A DNA stretch of 64,000 nucleotides from Paguma larvata (taxonomy: Eukaryota; Chordata; Mammalia; Carnivora; Viverridae). A program made the position numbers and the translations under genes. Shown here one piece after another: positions 36,591 to 47,254 of the stretch. Where the stretch lies: contig CM057831.1 in assembly GCA_030068075.1 (NCBI GenBank), positions 9,591,370 through 9,655,369 on the forward strand. The letters are read 5' to 3'. Every line of letters begins with the position of its first letter. Position 1 is the first letter of the stretch. Under the pieces are notes generated by a model. It was given only the letters and a program-made list of their open reading frames with translations. It searched no databases and was not told the DNA's origin.

Positions 36591-37869
36591 TAGTGGCCAA
36601 AGATTCATTTATTTAAACATATTATGTGGAAATCAATAAACATATATGGTTTAAAAGGAGAGATACTATGCTTTCATTGAACAGGAGGGGAAATTAGGGA
36701 GTGGCTGACTGTATGTGTAGGAAAGCATGACCTATAAGCCTTGCCTTACATACCTACCATCTCAGAGAAGGCATCTTAGACATTTCCAAAGAACCTTCAG
36801 AGCTTCTGGAATAACTCAAAAACCACGAGCACATCACTTAATTCTCTGAAAAACGAGTTCTACTTCCCTAAATATACCAAGTTGTTTCATGCCTTAAAGT
36901 CTTTACTATGTTACCCATCCAGAGAGCTGATATCCACTTGGCAAACGTCTCATACTTGGAAACTCTGATCAACCATTACTTCCTCCACAGACTTCTCTAA
37001 CCTTCTCCTTATGCCAACCATTGCAAACACTGCTTGCTATCTTTATCACATTCTTGTCGGTGTCCCTCGTGCAATACGATATTCAAAATGGAAGATAATA
37101 GTCTAGATACAGTAGGACTGCCACAAAGGGAAAGGGCACTGAAACTTTTTCAGCAAATCTGAAATGGGGTTGGAATCAAGCAGCCAACTACTGCCCCAAA
37201 CAGTTTGGTGTCATAATCTGCTGATAACATCAGGATAAAGCTCCCAGCTACTAATCTTACACCTGGAGCAGAAACTTCCAAGTGCCATGATTCATCACCT
37301 CAAGCAACCTTACAAAACTCTGGATTGAACCAACCAACAATGTTCTTCAATCCTATACCTAAGCTCCCAAATACTGCTAACAAACAACCCATTTAAAAAG
37401 CCACAAGTGGAGTCCCAACAAAGTTAAGATTCCAACAGCTGCTAACCTATCAACGCTGCCTATGAGTCCTTCAACTTGTCCCCTTATCATCTACTTCTTT
37501 CATTTCCTTTAGTTGCAGTTGCTATTCCATGATCTCATCTTAGCATACAAACTGTTTTCCTACTTTTCAAACACTAGTATTGGGTAGTCAGACTCTAAAC
37601 TTTAATCTCCCAAACATCAATCTCACACAAATACTTCTATAAACTCAGCACCTTTCAACTCCTCCTTGAGGAGTGCTGCATTAAATCTCACGCTCTCCCT
37701 TATATCTGCCATTTCCTCTGGCTCTACTGGTTCTTTCCCCTCAAATTAACTATAAATGTAAGTCAAATAAATAATAAAAAGACAACACGCATTCAACGAA
37801 AGCCTCTTTTAGTTACCAATACTCTCTCTTTCCTTCCCATCAAAGTCAACTTTCTCAAGAGTCATTTAT
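36591..37869. other. Unassigned intronic sequence
   Basis: 36940-37070 may be another decayed L2 piece (cctccacagacttctctaac). 37100-37800 is not recognised. No coding feature is seen. Confidence 0.4.
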
Positions 37870-39159
37870 ACCACTGGCCTTCAAAGTTAGGGTGCTGATA
37901 TTATCTTAGTGGTTGCTCTAGGGATTCTAATTACGCATCTTAATTTATCACAATCTACTTACAATTAACACTGACTTGATTCTGGTAAAATATAGCAACT
38001 TTAGTCCAATATGGCTCCATTTCCTTAACCTTCCTTTAGGTACTTATATTATATCAATATATATTAGAAATCCAAAAGTAAAGTGTTAAAAGTACTTCTT
38101 TAAGCCCTTTTCTGTCTTTTAAAGAATTAAGAAAAGGGGAAAGAGTATATTTATGAAATCTTTTATTTCTTACATATTCATCTTTTCTGACTTTCTTTAT
38201 TTCCTCCTGTGGATATAAGTTGCCATTTGGTGTCATTTCCTTTCAACTTGAGCACTTCCTCAGGATGTCTTATATAGCAGGTCCCTCGGTCCCTGGTTCC
38301 TTGGGAATGTGTTCACTTTGCCTACATTTTGAAGGATAGTTTTGCTAGATACAGAATTTATGGTTCAAAGGTTTTATTTTTTTTTTATTTCAGCCTTTTA
38401 AATATGTCAATACACTGCGGTTGGCCTCCATTTTTTTCCCCCTGATAAGAACTCAGCTATAAATCATGTTGTTTTCCTGTATGTGATGAGTCATTTTTCT
38501 CTTGCTGCTTTCAAGATTCTCTTTATCTTTCAACAGATTGACATTATGTGTCTAGATGTGGATCTCTTTTGGGTTTATCCCACTTGAGATTCACTGAGCT
38601 TCTCGAAACTGTAAATTAATGTTTTATTATACATTTTGGAAGTTGTTGGTCATCACTTCTTCAAGTATTTTTTTCTGTCCGTTTTTCTTTCTCATCTCCT
38701 TCCGGAATTCTCATTACAAGTATATTGGTATACTTAATCTTGTCCCACAGGTCTCTGAGGCTCTGATTATTTTTCTTCAATGATTCTTCGCTCTGTTCTT
38801 CGGATTTTTTTTTCTACTGATATTTCAAGTTTCCTGGTTCTTTCTTCTCACACTTCAAATCTGTTACTAAACAGATCTACTGAATTTTTCATTTCAGTTA
38901 CTATACCTTTCAACTCTAGACTTTTCATATTGTTTGCTCTTATAGTATGTTTCCTTACTGAGATTTCCTATTTGTTGAGTCATTGTCATCATATTTTCCA
39001 TTTAGACATCGTCTTTTAATTGTCTGAACAAATTTATAATAATGAAGTTTTTGCTAAAAATAACACCAAGACCTACTAGAGAAATTTTCTACTTGACTAC
39101 TTTCCTTCCTGAGTATTGATCACATATTTGGGTTTTTTTTTCTTTAACATCTATAGTGT

Positions 39160-39381
39160 CTTGGTTTTTGTTTTTTGTGGTTTCTTTTTTTTTTTTTTTT
39201 TGAGAGAAAGAGACAGAGTATGAGCAGGGGAGGGGCAAAGAAAGAGGGGGACACAGAAGCTGAAGCAGGCTCCAGGCTCTGAGCTGTCAGCACAGAGCCC
39301 AACATGGGGCTCGAACCCAAGGACTGTGAGATCATGACCTGAGCCGAAGTTGGACGCTTAACAGACTGAGCCACCCAGGTC
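39160..39381 (-). mobile_element. Carnivore tRNA-derived SINE
   Basis: A long antisense tail with (T)n, GA zone, body and reversed head cut at gagccacccaggt. Target-site duplication: aacatctatagtgt (39146-39159) and aacacctatagtgt (39382-39395), one mismatch. Confidence 0.95.
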
Positions 39382-39605
39382 AACACCTATAGTGTTTTCT
39401 AATAAAACTGTCTATTATAGGTAATATGTTTAGCCAATTCTGGATTATGATTTCTCCTTGAGAATTGTTATTGTTGTTGCTGCTTTTGTTTTATTTGTTT
39501 TTATTTTTTAGCAACTTTGCTGGAAATAATTGGAGAATCTGTCTCTCTGTGGTGTGTAGCCATTGATTTCTCCTGCTAAAATTTTTAAAATTTCTTATTT
39601 TTATT

Positions 39606-39803
39606 TTTTTAATGCTTATTTATTTACTTTGAGAGAGAGAACAGGCAAGGGGCAGAGAGAGAAAGAGAGAGAGAATCCCAAGTAGGCTCCACACTGTCAG
39701 CATGGAGCCCGACATGGGAGCCTATCTCACAAACCATGAGATCATGACTTGAGCCGAAATCAAGAATTGGACACTTAACCAACTGAGACAGCGAGGCACC
39801 CCC
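39606..39803 (-). mobile_element. Carnivore tRNA-derived SINE
   Basis: Ends with a diverged reversed head (gagacagcgaggcacccc). Low-complexity target-site duplication cttatttttatt at 39594-39605 and 39810-39821. It is the second SINE in 500 bp with the same orientation. Confidence 0.92.
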
Positions 39804-40739
39804 CACTCCCTTATTTTTATTCTTTAGCGTGGCTTCCTTGACGTCACCCCTATATCTACACCGAGTAGTGATCAAGCCAGTAGACTTTTCACCCTCCACT
39901 GACAAACCTACTGGTGAGTTTAGCAGTGCATTCAAAGATCAGAGAGCTTCAAAGTCGGCCTCGGCTTTTACTGGTTGCTGGACTTTCTCAGGACTTTCCA
40001 GAAGATGCCAGTCCCCCAGTGAGCTAGATGTGAATGAGGAACTATCTTATCATGTTGTGGTTCTCTCATTAACAAGATCTCCCTACTGAATTTCTGGCTA
40101 GTGGACCATTCTGTGGTCTGCCCCCAGCAAGATCACAACCACTAGCTAGCAAGACTCTGAGCCTTCCATTTGCTTCTTCCCGAACTTGCTATTTTTTCTG
40201 ACAGCACAACTGGGCATGAGGGATGTTTGATTTTTTGTTTTTGTCTTTTTTTCAAATCAAGTCAGCTGCCTCTGGCAACAAAGCTGCTCATTTTAAGACC
40301 AGCTCGGCCTTGATTACATTATACTTTCCCTTGAGGAGGGAAGGCAGAGGATGTAGGGGCTCAGGCAATAGGACCAAAGACTCCCACTATTCTTATCACA
40401 GATTCGAAAGACTTTCAAGAATTAAAGCTTCTCGAAGTAACATTTGCCACTGATTCATTTCCAGAGCCCTAATGAATATTTTTGACAGTTCTGCCACTTT
40501 CGTATTTGTTCCTCAGATAGAATATTTGTCAACTTCTTCACTCTGTCATTGCCCGAAGTCCTGTGACGTCTATTTATCTCATCGTTTTCAATGTCTAATC
40601 TGCATATATTTCATACAGTTACTGTATTATAGAACATTTATGTTTACATACATATATTTGAATAAGTTAGAGAACACAATTTAAGTGGTGTTATTACTAT
40701 GTTAGAGGATCAACTTTAGAAAACATTCTTAAAAATTCT

Positions 40740-41650
40740 CAGTTTCCCCTTCCTCACTATGCACTCAGACCCCAGCCCATTACATTTTGATTTCTATTCT
40801 TACTTCACTAGTGCAACAGCTCTCTTTAAGAGCCCGGAGAACATCTCTATCACAAAGCCAGAGGCTACCTCTCAGTCCTTACCTTAACTTACCTTTCTAC
40901 GTCATTCAATAATGCTCGATTTTGAAATACCTATTGTCCCTGTCTTTTATAATACCACAATCTCATCTCATCAACAGCAAGTTTTTCATGTACTTTATGG
41001 CTTTACCTTCAACATAAATACTGATGGCACTAAGGGTCTTATTCTTAAACCTATTCTTTTCTTTTTCTAAAATTTTTTGAAATGTTTGGGTTTTTTTGAG
41101 AGAGAGAGAGCGAGCGAGAGCACACGTGCGCGCCTGTGCATGAGCGGGAGCGGGGGCGGGGCAGAGAGAGGAGACAGAGAATCCAAAGCAGGCTCCAGGC
41201 ACCAAGCTGTCAGCACAGGGTCCGACGCACGGCTCGAACTCACGAACCATAAGATCATGACCTGAGCCAAAGTCAGATGCTTAACCAACTGGACCACCCA
41301 GGTGCCCCTTAAACCTGTTCTTTTTCTACATTATCTCATTATTAATGAACTACCATCTCTCTGCTAATGAAACAATATCCTAGGCTCCATCTAGTCCCTG
41401 ATTTCCAGACTATGGTATCCAATGGCTTCATGGGCAACTTCCACCAAACCGGTGACTCAAACTCCACGTCTACAGTAACACAGTTCATCTGATCTATTTT
41501 TCGCTCTTGTATCCTCTAAATTAAATGACAGTACCATTCACACTGATTACACAGTAAGAAATCTAAACATCTTAACACACTCTTACTCCTCTTCTCCTTT
41601 AATGCTGTCATTTTCAAAAGGTTTCGTAAACCCCTGACATGCTTAATTAA
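40740..41650 (+). mobile_element. L2-like fragments around a SINE
   Basis: Pyrimidine-rich text on either side of the SINE (actcaaactccacgtctaca; acactcttactcctcttctc) is compatible with L2 upstream of its better-conserved tail. The call rests on loose similarity. Confidence 0.4.
41061..41307 (-). mobile_element. Carnivore tRNA-derived SINE
   Basis: GA zone with cg-containing variant (gagcgagcgagagcacacg), body and reversed head ggaccacccaggtgccc. Target-site duplication cttaaacctattctttt (41044-41060) and cttaaacctgttctttt (41308-41324), one mismatch. Confidence 0.96.
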
Positions 41651-42029
41651 TCTAAAATTTAGAATACTGGCCACTTTTCTTTACATTAACAATAAAACAA
41701 AAGCCTTAATAAGAGAAGATAGAGTTGTTATTATGCAAGGAGAGAGGAGACTGCTACTTTATAAATAGCTCTGTAAATGAGCCACCGCCTGTGCCTAAAC
41801 CTCAGTAATATACTCATCTAAAAAAAAATCGGTCTCACCCTCTCGTTCAATGGGGATTTCATAACAAGAGAGTAAAAACAATGCTTCATATTGATTGCTG
41901 CTATGTCTATGACCTAAATTTTTAAAACAGAAATCTGGTTTATATTTGTAATAAACGAGTCTTCCCAGGATACTTGATTGAAGCCTTTTTTATAAATGGA
42001 AGAACCGAGTCTTCAACCTGGTAAATGGG
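41651..42029. other. Unassigned intronic sequence
   Basis: AT-rich; nothing recognised. Confidence 0.5.
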
Positions 42030-42190
42030 GAAAACCATGTTCTCTGGAGTCAGAGAGTCCTCGGGTTAAATTTCAGTTGTTACTGATTAGTTACACCTCA
42101 GGCCAATCATTGAGCCTCCCTGAATCTCAGTTTCTTTGTAAAAGGGTGATAAAAAAAAATATCTATATTTTGAGGTTAAAATGAAAGAGA
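42030..42190 (+). mobile_element. MIR
   Basis: ctggagtcagagagtcctcg, then acctcaggccaatcattgag and atctcagtttctttgtaaaa, fit the MIR core in order. Confidence 0.7.
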
Positions 42191-42639
42191 CGAAGTCACT
42201 TTCTAACTTCTCTCATCGTTGTCAGATGTTAACGTACATCTTCCTAACTGGTACTGGCGTGTTCCATCCCAGTTCTTCCTCGCATGGCAATAATCCAAAA
42301 TAAAGTTCAACTGTTTGGCCCTCTTGGTTCATTTGCTCATTTACTCATTCAATCGACAAACAGCTATTTATCGTTTCTCTCAGTAAATATTTGAGTCCAC
42401 CAGGATGAACTGGAGAGCAAGAAGAGACATGGGGATAGACACAATGTTGAGCAATAACAGACATGGTCCCTGAATTTGTGGAGTTTTGTGTCGGTAGAGA
42501 GAGAAAAACCATTAAATAATTAAAAAAACAAATGTAAAACCACAACTGATATAAGTACTACTAAGAAAGGATATAGTGCCAAGAGAGGGTGTGATAGGGG
42601 AATAGGCCGAGTCAGAAATGTCATTCAAAGCCCTTCATT

Positions 42640-42960
42640 ATTTATTGAGCCTTTCCTATCTTACCAGCCTCATTTCCGGGCATTTTCTCACATACAGCCT
42701 ATATTTAAACCATACTAAACAACTTAAAGAATATGAAATATGCCGTGCTTTCTCTCATCTTGAAATCTTTTGAACAGGCTACAGCATTTCTGGAATACTT
42801 TATTCCCCTGTCTTAATTCCAGAAAAATCTCAAGGGGCAGTTCTTGCATGACTTCTTTAATACCTTCATCACACACGATGCTAACATTAATCACCACCTC
42901 CACCTGGTAACTGATTTTCTCCTTTATAGAGGATCGGTATTTTATGGGGAGAGATTGTGA
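42640..42960 (+). mobile_element. L2 fragment
   Basis: tctggaatactttattcccc followed by tcttgcatgacttctttaat is the order of L2 3' text (ctggaacactcttcccc...tgtcacttcctc). Diverged. Confidence 0.5.
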
Positions 42961-42989
42961 AATTATGCCAGAATTCGGTCTTCTTCAGT

Positions 42990-43180
42990 ATTAGTTTCCC
43001 AGAGCGCTGAACCAAATGACCACAAGGTAGATGGACATAAAAGAATTATAATTTATTCACTCACGGTTCTGGAAGCAAGATGTCCAAACCTGAGGTACTG
43101 CCAGGACTTCGCTCCATCTAGAGGTTTTAGGGGAGAATCTTTTCTATGCCTCTCCTAGCTTCTGGCGGCTGTCAGTTTTC
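42990..43180. mobile_element. Unclassified mammal-wide interspersed repeat
   Basis: gtattagtttcccagagcgc, tcactcacggttctggaagc and gcctctcctagcttctggcg are close to a very common old repeat (tattagtttcctagggctgc...ctcacagttctggagg) whose family name I cannot assign with confidence. Confidence 0.5.
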
Positions 43181-43928
43181 CTCAACTTGTGGCTGCATCG
43201 CTCTGATCTACTTTGGTCTTTTTCAAGACTGTTTTGACTATTCTGGGTCCCTTAGAATTCCACATACATTTTAGAATCTGCTTGTCAACTTCTACAAAAA
43301 TGTAGCTCAGATTCTGATGGGAGTTGTATTTCATCTACACATCAGTCTAAGTAGCACTGCCATCTTAACAATGTTGACTCTTAAAATCCATGAACACGGG
43401 ATGTTTTCCCAATCATTAAGATCTCTTTAAATTTCGTTCAACATGGTTTTGTACTTTTCAGACTATAAAATTGCATTTCTTTTGTTAAATTTATTTCTAA
43501 GTATTTTATTCTTATTGATGTTCTGTAAACCGAACTGTTTTATTTCTTTCATTTTCAGATCACTCATTATAAGAATATAGAAATACAAATGATATACTGC
43601 TCTTGTATCATGCAGCCTTGCTGAACTTTTATACAGTTCTTATAGTTTTTCACGGATTTGTTAGGATCTTCTATGTACAAGATCATGTCATCTGTGAGTA
43701 GAGTTAGCTTTACTTCTTCCTTTCCAACCTAGATGCCTTTTATAGGTCTTTCTTGTCTAACTGCTGTGACTAGAATCTCCAGTACAATGTTTAAACAGAA
43801 CTTGAGAGAGATGAAATCTTTTGTCTGACTCCTGATGGAGGGGGAAAACATCTAGTTGTGTTCACCATTAAATATGATGTTAGCTATGGGTTTTTTAGAG
43901 CTCTTATCAGATTAAGAGAGTTTCCTTT

Positions 43929-44152
43929 GGGGTGCCTGGGTGGCCCAGTTGGTTAAGCAACTGAATTTTGATCTTGGCTCTGATTATGATCTCATCGTCC
44001 ACGGGATTGAGCCCACGGTCTCTGCACTGGTAGTGCAGAGCCTACTTGGGATTCGGTCTCTCCCACTCTATCTCTGCCCCTTCCCTGTTCGCACATGTCC
44101 TCCTTCTCAAAATAAATAAACATGAAAAAATAACACGAAAAAATAAAAAGTT
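43929..44152 (+). mobile_element. Carnivore tRNA-derived SINE in L1
   Basis: Diverged head ggggtgcctgggtggcccag, body and A-rich tail. Target-site duplication agtttcctt at 43919-43927 and 44153-44161. Confidence 0.92.
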
Positions 44153-45543
44153 AGTTTCCTTCTACTTCTGGTTTTTTGAGTGTAGTGTTTTTATCATGAA
44201 AAGATGTTGTATTCTGTCAATAGCTTTTTCTGTATCTTATATGATTGTGCCATTTTTGTTTTTTCTTTCATTGATATGATGTATTACATTAATGGATTCT
44301 GTATGGTTAACCAACCTTGCATTCCTGGGATACGTTCCACTTGGTCATAGTGTGCAATTCTTTTTACATGTTAACTATTTTGTTGAGGATTTTTGCACTC
44401 GTAGTCATAAAAGATATTGCCCTCTAGTCTTCTTGTGATGTCTTTGTCTGGTATTGATATCAGAGTAATACAGACCGACCTCATAGAATGGGTTGGGAGG
44501 TATCCATTCTTAATCTTTTAAAAGAGTTTGTAAAGAATTGCCATTAATTCTTCTTTAAATGTCTGGTAGAATTCACCAGTGATTCCATCTGGAATGGACT
44601 TTTCTTTACAGGTAGTTTTCTGATTACAGCTTCAATCTCTTTACTGGATGTATCTATTCAGATTGTCTATTTTTGCTTGAATCAGTTTCAATTGTTTGGA
44701 ATTTTAGGAATTTTCCCTATTTAAGTAATTTCTGCCTCAATGTTTATTGTCTCCTTCCTTCAGCTTGGTTTAGGCTTGGTTTCTTCTTCCTTTTCCAATG
44801 TTTTAAGGTAGAAGACTAAGTTGCTGATCTGAGATCTTTTCTATCACAGGCATGTTACAGCTATCAACCTCCCTGTAAGCACTGCCTTCGTTGCATCCCT
44901 TAGGTTTTAATATCTTGTATCTTTTCATTCATCTTCACAATATTTTTTTCTGAATTTGCTTTAGATTTCTTTGGCTCTTTGTTTACTTCAAATTATATTA
45001 ATTTTCACATATTTGTAAGCTCCACAAATGTTTTCCCACTCTTCGTTTCTAGTTTCCTTCCATTATGGTTGAAAAACACAATCACTGTATGATTGCTAAC
45101 TTTTTAAATTCAGTCAGGCTTGTTTTATGGCTAAGTATATGATCAATCCTCGTATGCAAAGAGTATGTTCTGTTGTTGTTAGGTGGCTCTAGCTGACAGG
45201 GTGTTGAAGTCTCCAACTATCACCATTGTCTCTTTCTCCCTTCATTTCTGTCAGATTTTGTTCCATGTATTTTGGCAGCCTTATTACACACAGGATGTTT
45301 ATCATTTGTTATGTTTTCCTAATCCTCTTATTACTACAGAACGTGCCTCTTTATCTATAGAGTAAGCAAAGATAAAGTCTTTTTTTGTGTTTTAAAGTCT
45401 AATTTGTCTGATATCAACATAACCAGCATTCTTGTTGCTGCTGTTTGCATAACATATCTTTTTCCATCCTTTTACTTTCACTCTATTTGTATTTTTTAAT
45501 CTAAAGTATGTCTCCTGTAAATAGCATGGAGTTGGATCATGTG

Positions 45544-45748
45544 GGCTTTCTTTAAGTTTATTTATTTCTTTTGAGACACAGACAGCGTGAGTGGGGAAGG
45601 GCAGAATGAGGGAAAGAGAGAGAATCCCAAGCAGGCTCCTCATTGCCAGCACAGAGCCCAACGCGGGCTCAAACTCACGCAACTGAGCTCATGACCAGAG
45701 CCAAAACCAAGAGTCATATGGTTAACCGACTGAGCCACCCAGGTGCCC
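45544..45748 (-). mobile_element. Carnivore tRNA-derived SINE in L1
   Basis: Target-site duplication tggatcatgtg (45533-45543) and tggatcacgtg (45749-45759), one mismatch. Reversed head gagccacccaggtgccc. The CT zone is short. Confidence 0.94.
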
Positions 45749-45837
45749 TGGATCACGTGTTTTTATTCAGTCCAACAATCACTGCCCCTCCATTAGATTA
45801 TTCAATCCAGTTACTCTTAGTGTAATTACCAATACAT

Positions 45838-46181
45838 AGCTGACCATGAACAAACATGGGTTTGAACTGCATGAGTCTACTTATATGTGGATTTTTTTTT
45901 AATAAATATATGACAGTACTATAAATATATTTTTCTTATGATTTTAATAAAATTTTCTTTAGCTAACTTTATTGTAATAATACAGTAATACAGTATATGA
46001 CACATACAATCATATAAAATATGTGTTAATCAACTGTTTAGGTTATCAGTAAGGTCAACAGTAGGCTATTTGTAGTTAAGTTTTCAGGAATCAAAAGTTA
46101 TACATGTATTTTCGACTGCATGCGAGGGTGGGGCAGAGGTCCACAGTCCCTCACCCTGGTACTACTCAAGGGTCAACTCCA
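45838..46181. mobile_element. Tigger-like nonautonomous DNA transposon in L1
   Basis: Left end agctgaccatgaacaaacat then gggtttgaactgcatgagtc; right end tactactcaagggtcaactc, which reversed reads gagttgacccttgagtagta. This is an imperfect terminal inverted repeat of the recalled family consensus (cagttgacccttgaacaaca). Middle text ttcaggaatcaaaagttata also fits. L1 sequence resumes on both sides. Confidence 0.8.
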
Positions 46182-46295
46182 GTCAGATTTTGTTCTGCTG
46201 TTTTATTTTTTATTTTCTTTGTAGTTCATGTATTTTTTGTTGTTCTATTCCTCTATTACTGCTTTCTTTTGTATTTATTGAATATTTTCTATCTT

Positions 46296-46512
46296 TAAAA
46301 AAAATTTTTTTTAACATTTACTTTTGAGAGACAGAAACAGTACGAGCAGGGGAGGGGCAGGGAGAGAGACACACACACATACAGAATCTGAAGCAGGTTC
46401 CAGGATCTGAGCCGTCAGCACAGAGCCCCACACGGGGCTCGAACTCACAAACTGCAAGATCATGACCTGAGCCGAAGTCGGACGCTTAACTGACTGAACC
46501 ACCCAGGCGCCC
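46296..46512 (-). mobile_element. Carnivore tRNA-derived SINE in L1
   Basis: Short CA run (46369-46381) replaces part of the GA zone; reversed head gaaccacccaggcgccc. Related flanks tattgaatattttcta and tattgagtgaatattttcta support a target-site duplication with a small insertion. Confidence 0.93.
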
Positions 46513-47046
46513 TATTGAGTGAATATTTTCTAATGAAGTATTTCAATGTCTAATAATTTTTTATGTTATAATTTAAAAACCATTTTTTAGTGAATGCTCT
46601 AGGGCTTACCGTATATATTTTATCTTATCCAAACGGCTTAGCTTATGTTAGCTTAATTTTCCAGTGATTATATGGAACTATTACTTCTTCATAGCTCTAT
46701 TCTTTTTACTCCCTTTTGTAGGAATTGTTCAATAAACATCACATCAATTAATGGTACAGATCCAACAATACATTGTTATAATTTCTATATAAATTTATAT
46801 AAAATCATCTGTAGTGATTTCCTTAGCCCGATGTAGGTTTTATCACACATCTCCTTTGTGCTGTTATTGGCAAATACATTACATATATATTGCATTATAG
46901 AGAATGCATTTTTTATATATATTATTTCATAAAACTGCTTCTTAAGTACATTAAGAGAAGAAAGGAGAAAAGTGTGCATCTCCTGTCTTTTACAATTACA
47001 TAATTAACTTCACTGGTGCTTTCTGACTATCCGGGAATTCTCCTGG

Positions 47047-47254
47047 TTTTTTATTTTTGAGAGAGAGAGGGAGAGTGCACATGCCAGTTGGGGAGGGGGA
47101 GAGAGAGATGGGGACAGAAAATCTGAAGCAGGCTCTGTACTGACAGCACAGAGCCCAACATGAGTTGGAGGGGGGGTGTCAAACCCTAGAAAGCATGAGA
47201 TCATGACCTGAGCCAAAGCTGGATGCTCAACTGACTAAGCCACCCAGGCATCCC
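47047..47254 (-). mobile_element. Carnivore tRNA-derived SINE in L1
   Basis: GA zone, body with an unusual gttggagggggggtgtc insertion near 47164-47180, reversed head taagccacccaggcatccc. No clear direct repeats. Confidence 0.9.

Larger units (their letters stand above)
37870..40650 (-). mobile_element. Old L1M-type element, T-rich 5' region
   Basis: ttagtggttgctctagggat, tttgaaggatagttttgcta, atgatgagtcatttttctctt, tcccacaggtctctgaggct and aatttttcatttcagttact are text of the 5' region of old L1M elements read on their reverse strand. The SINEs at 39160 and 39606 are inserted in it. The part right of 39,810 is assigned with less certainty. Confidence 0.7.

Noticed and set aside
41096..41160. 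CG-rich patch resembling a small CpG island
   Set aside because: It is the variant GA zone of a SINE, not a promoter.
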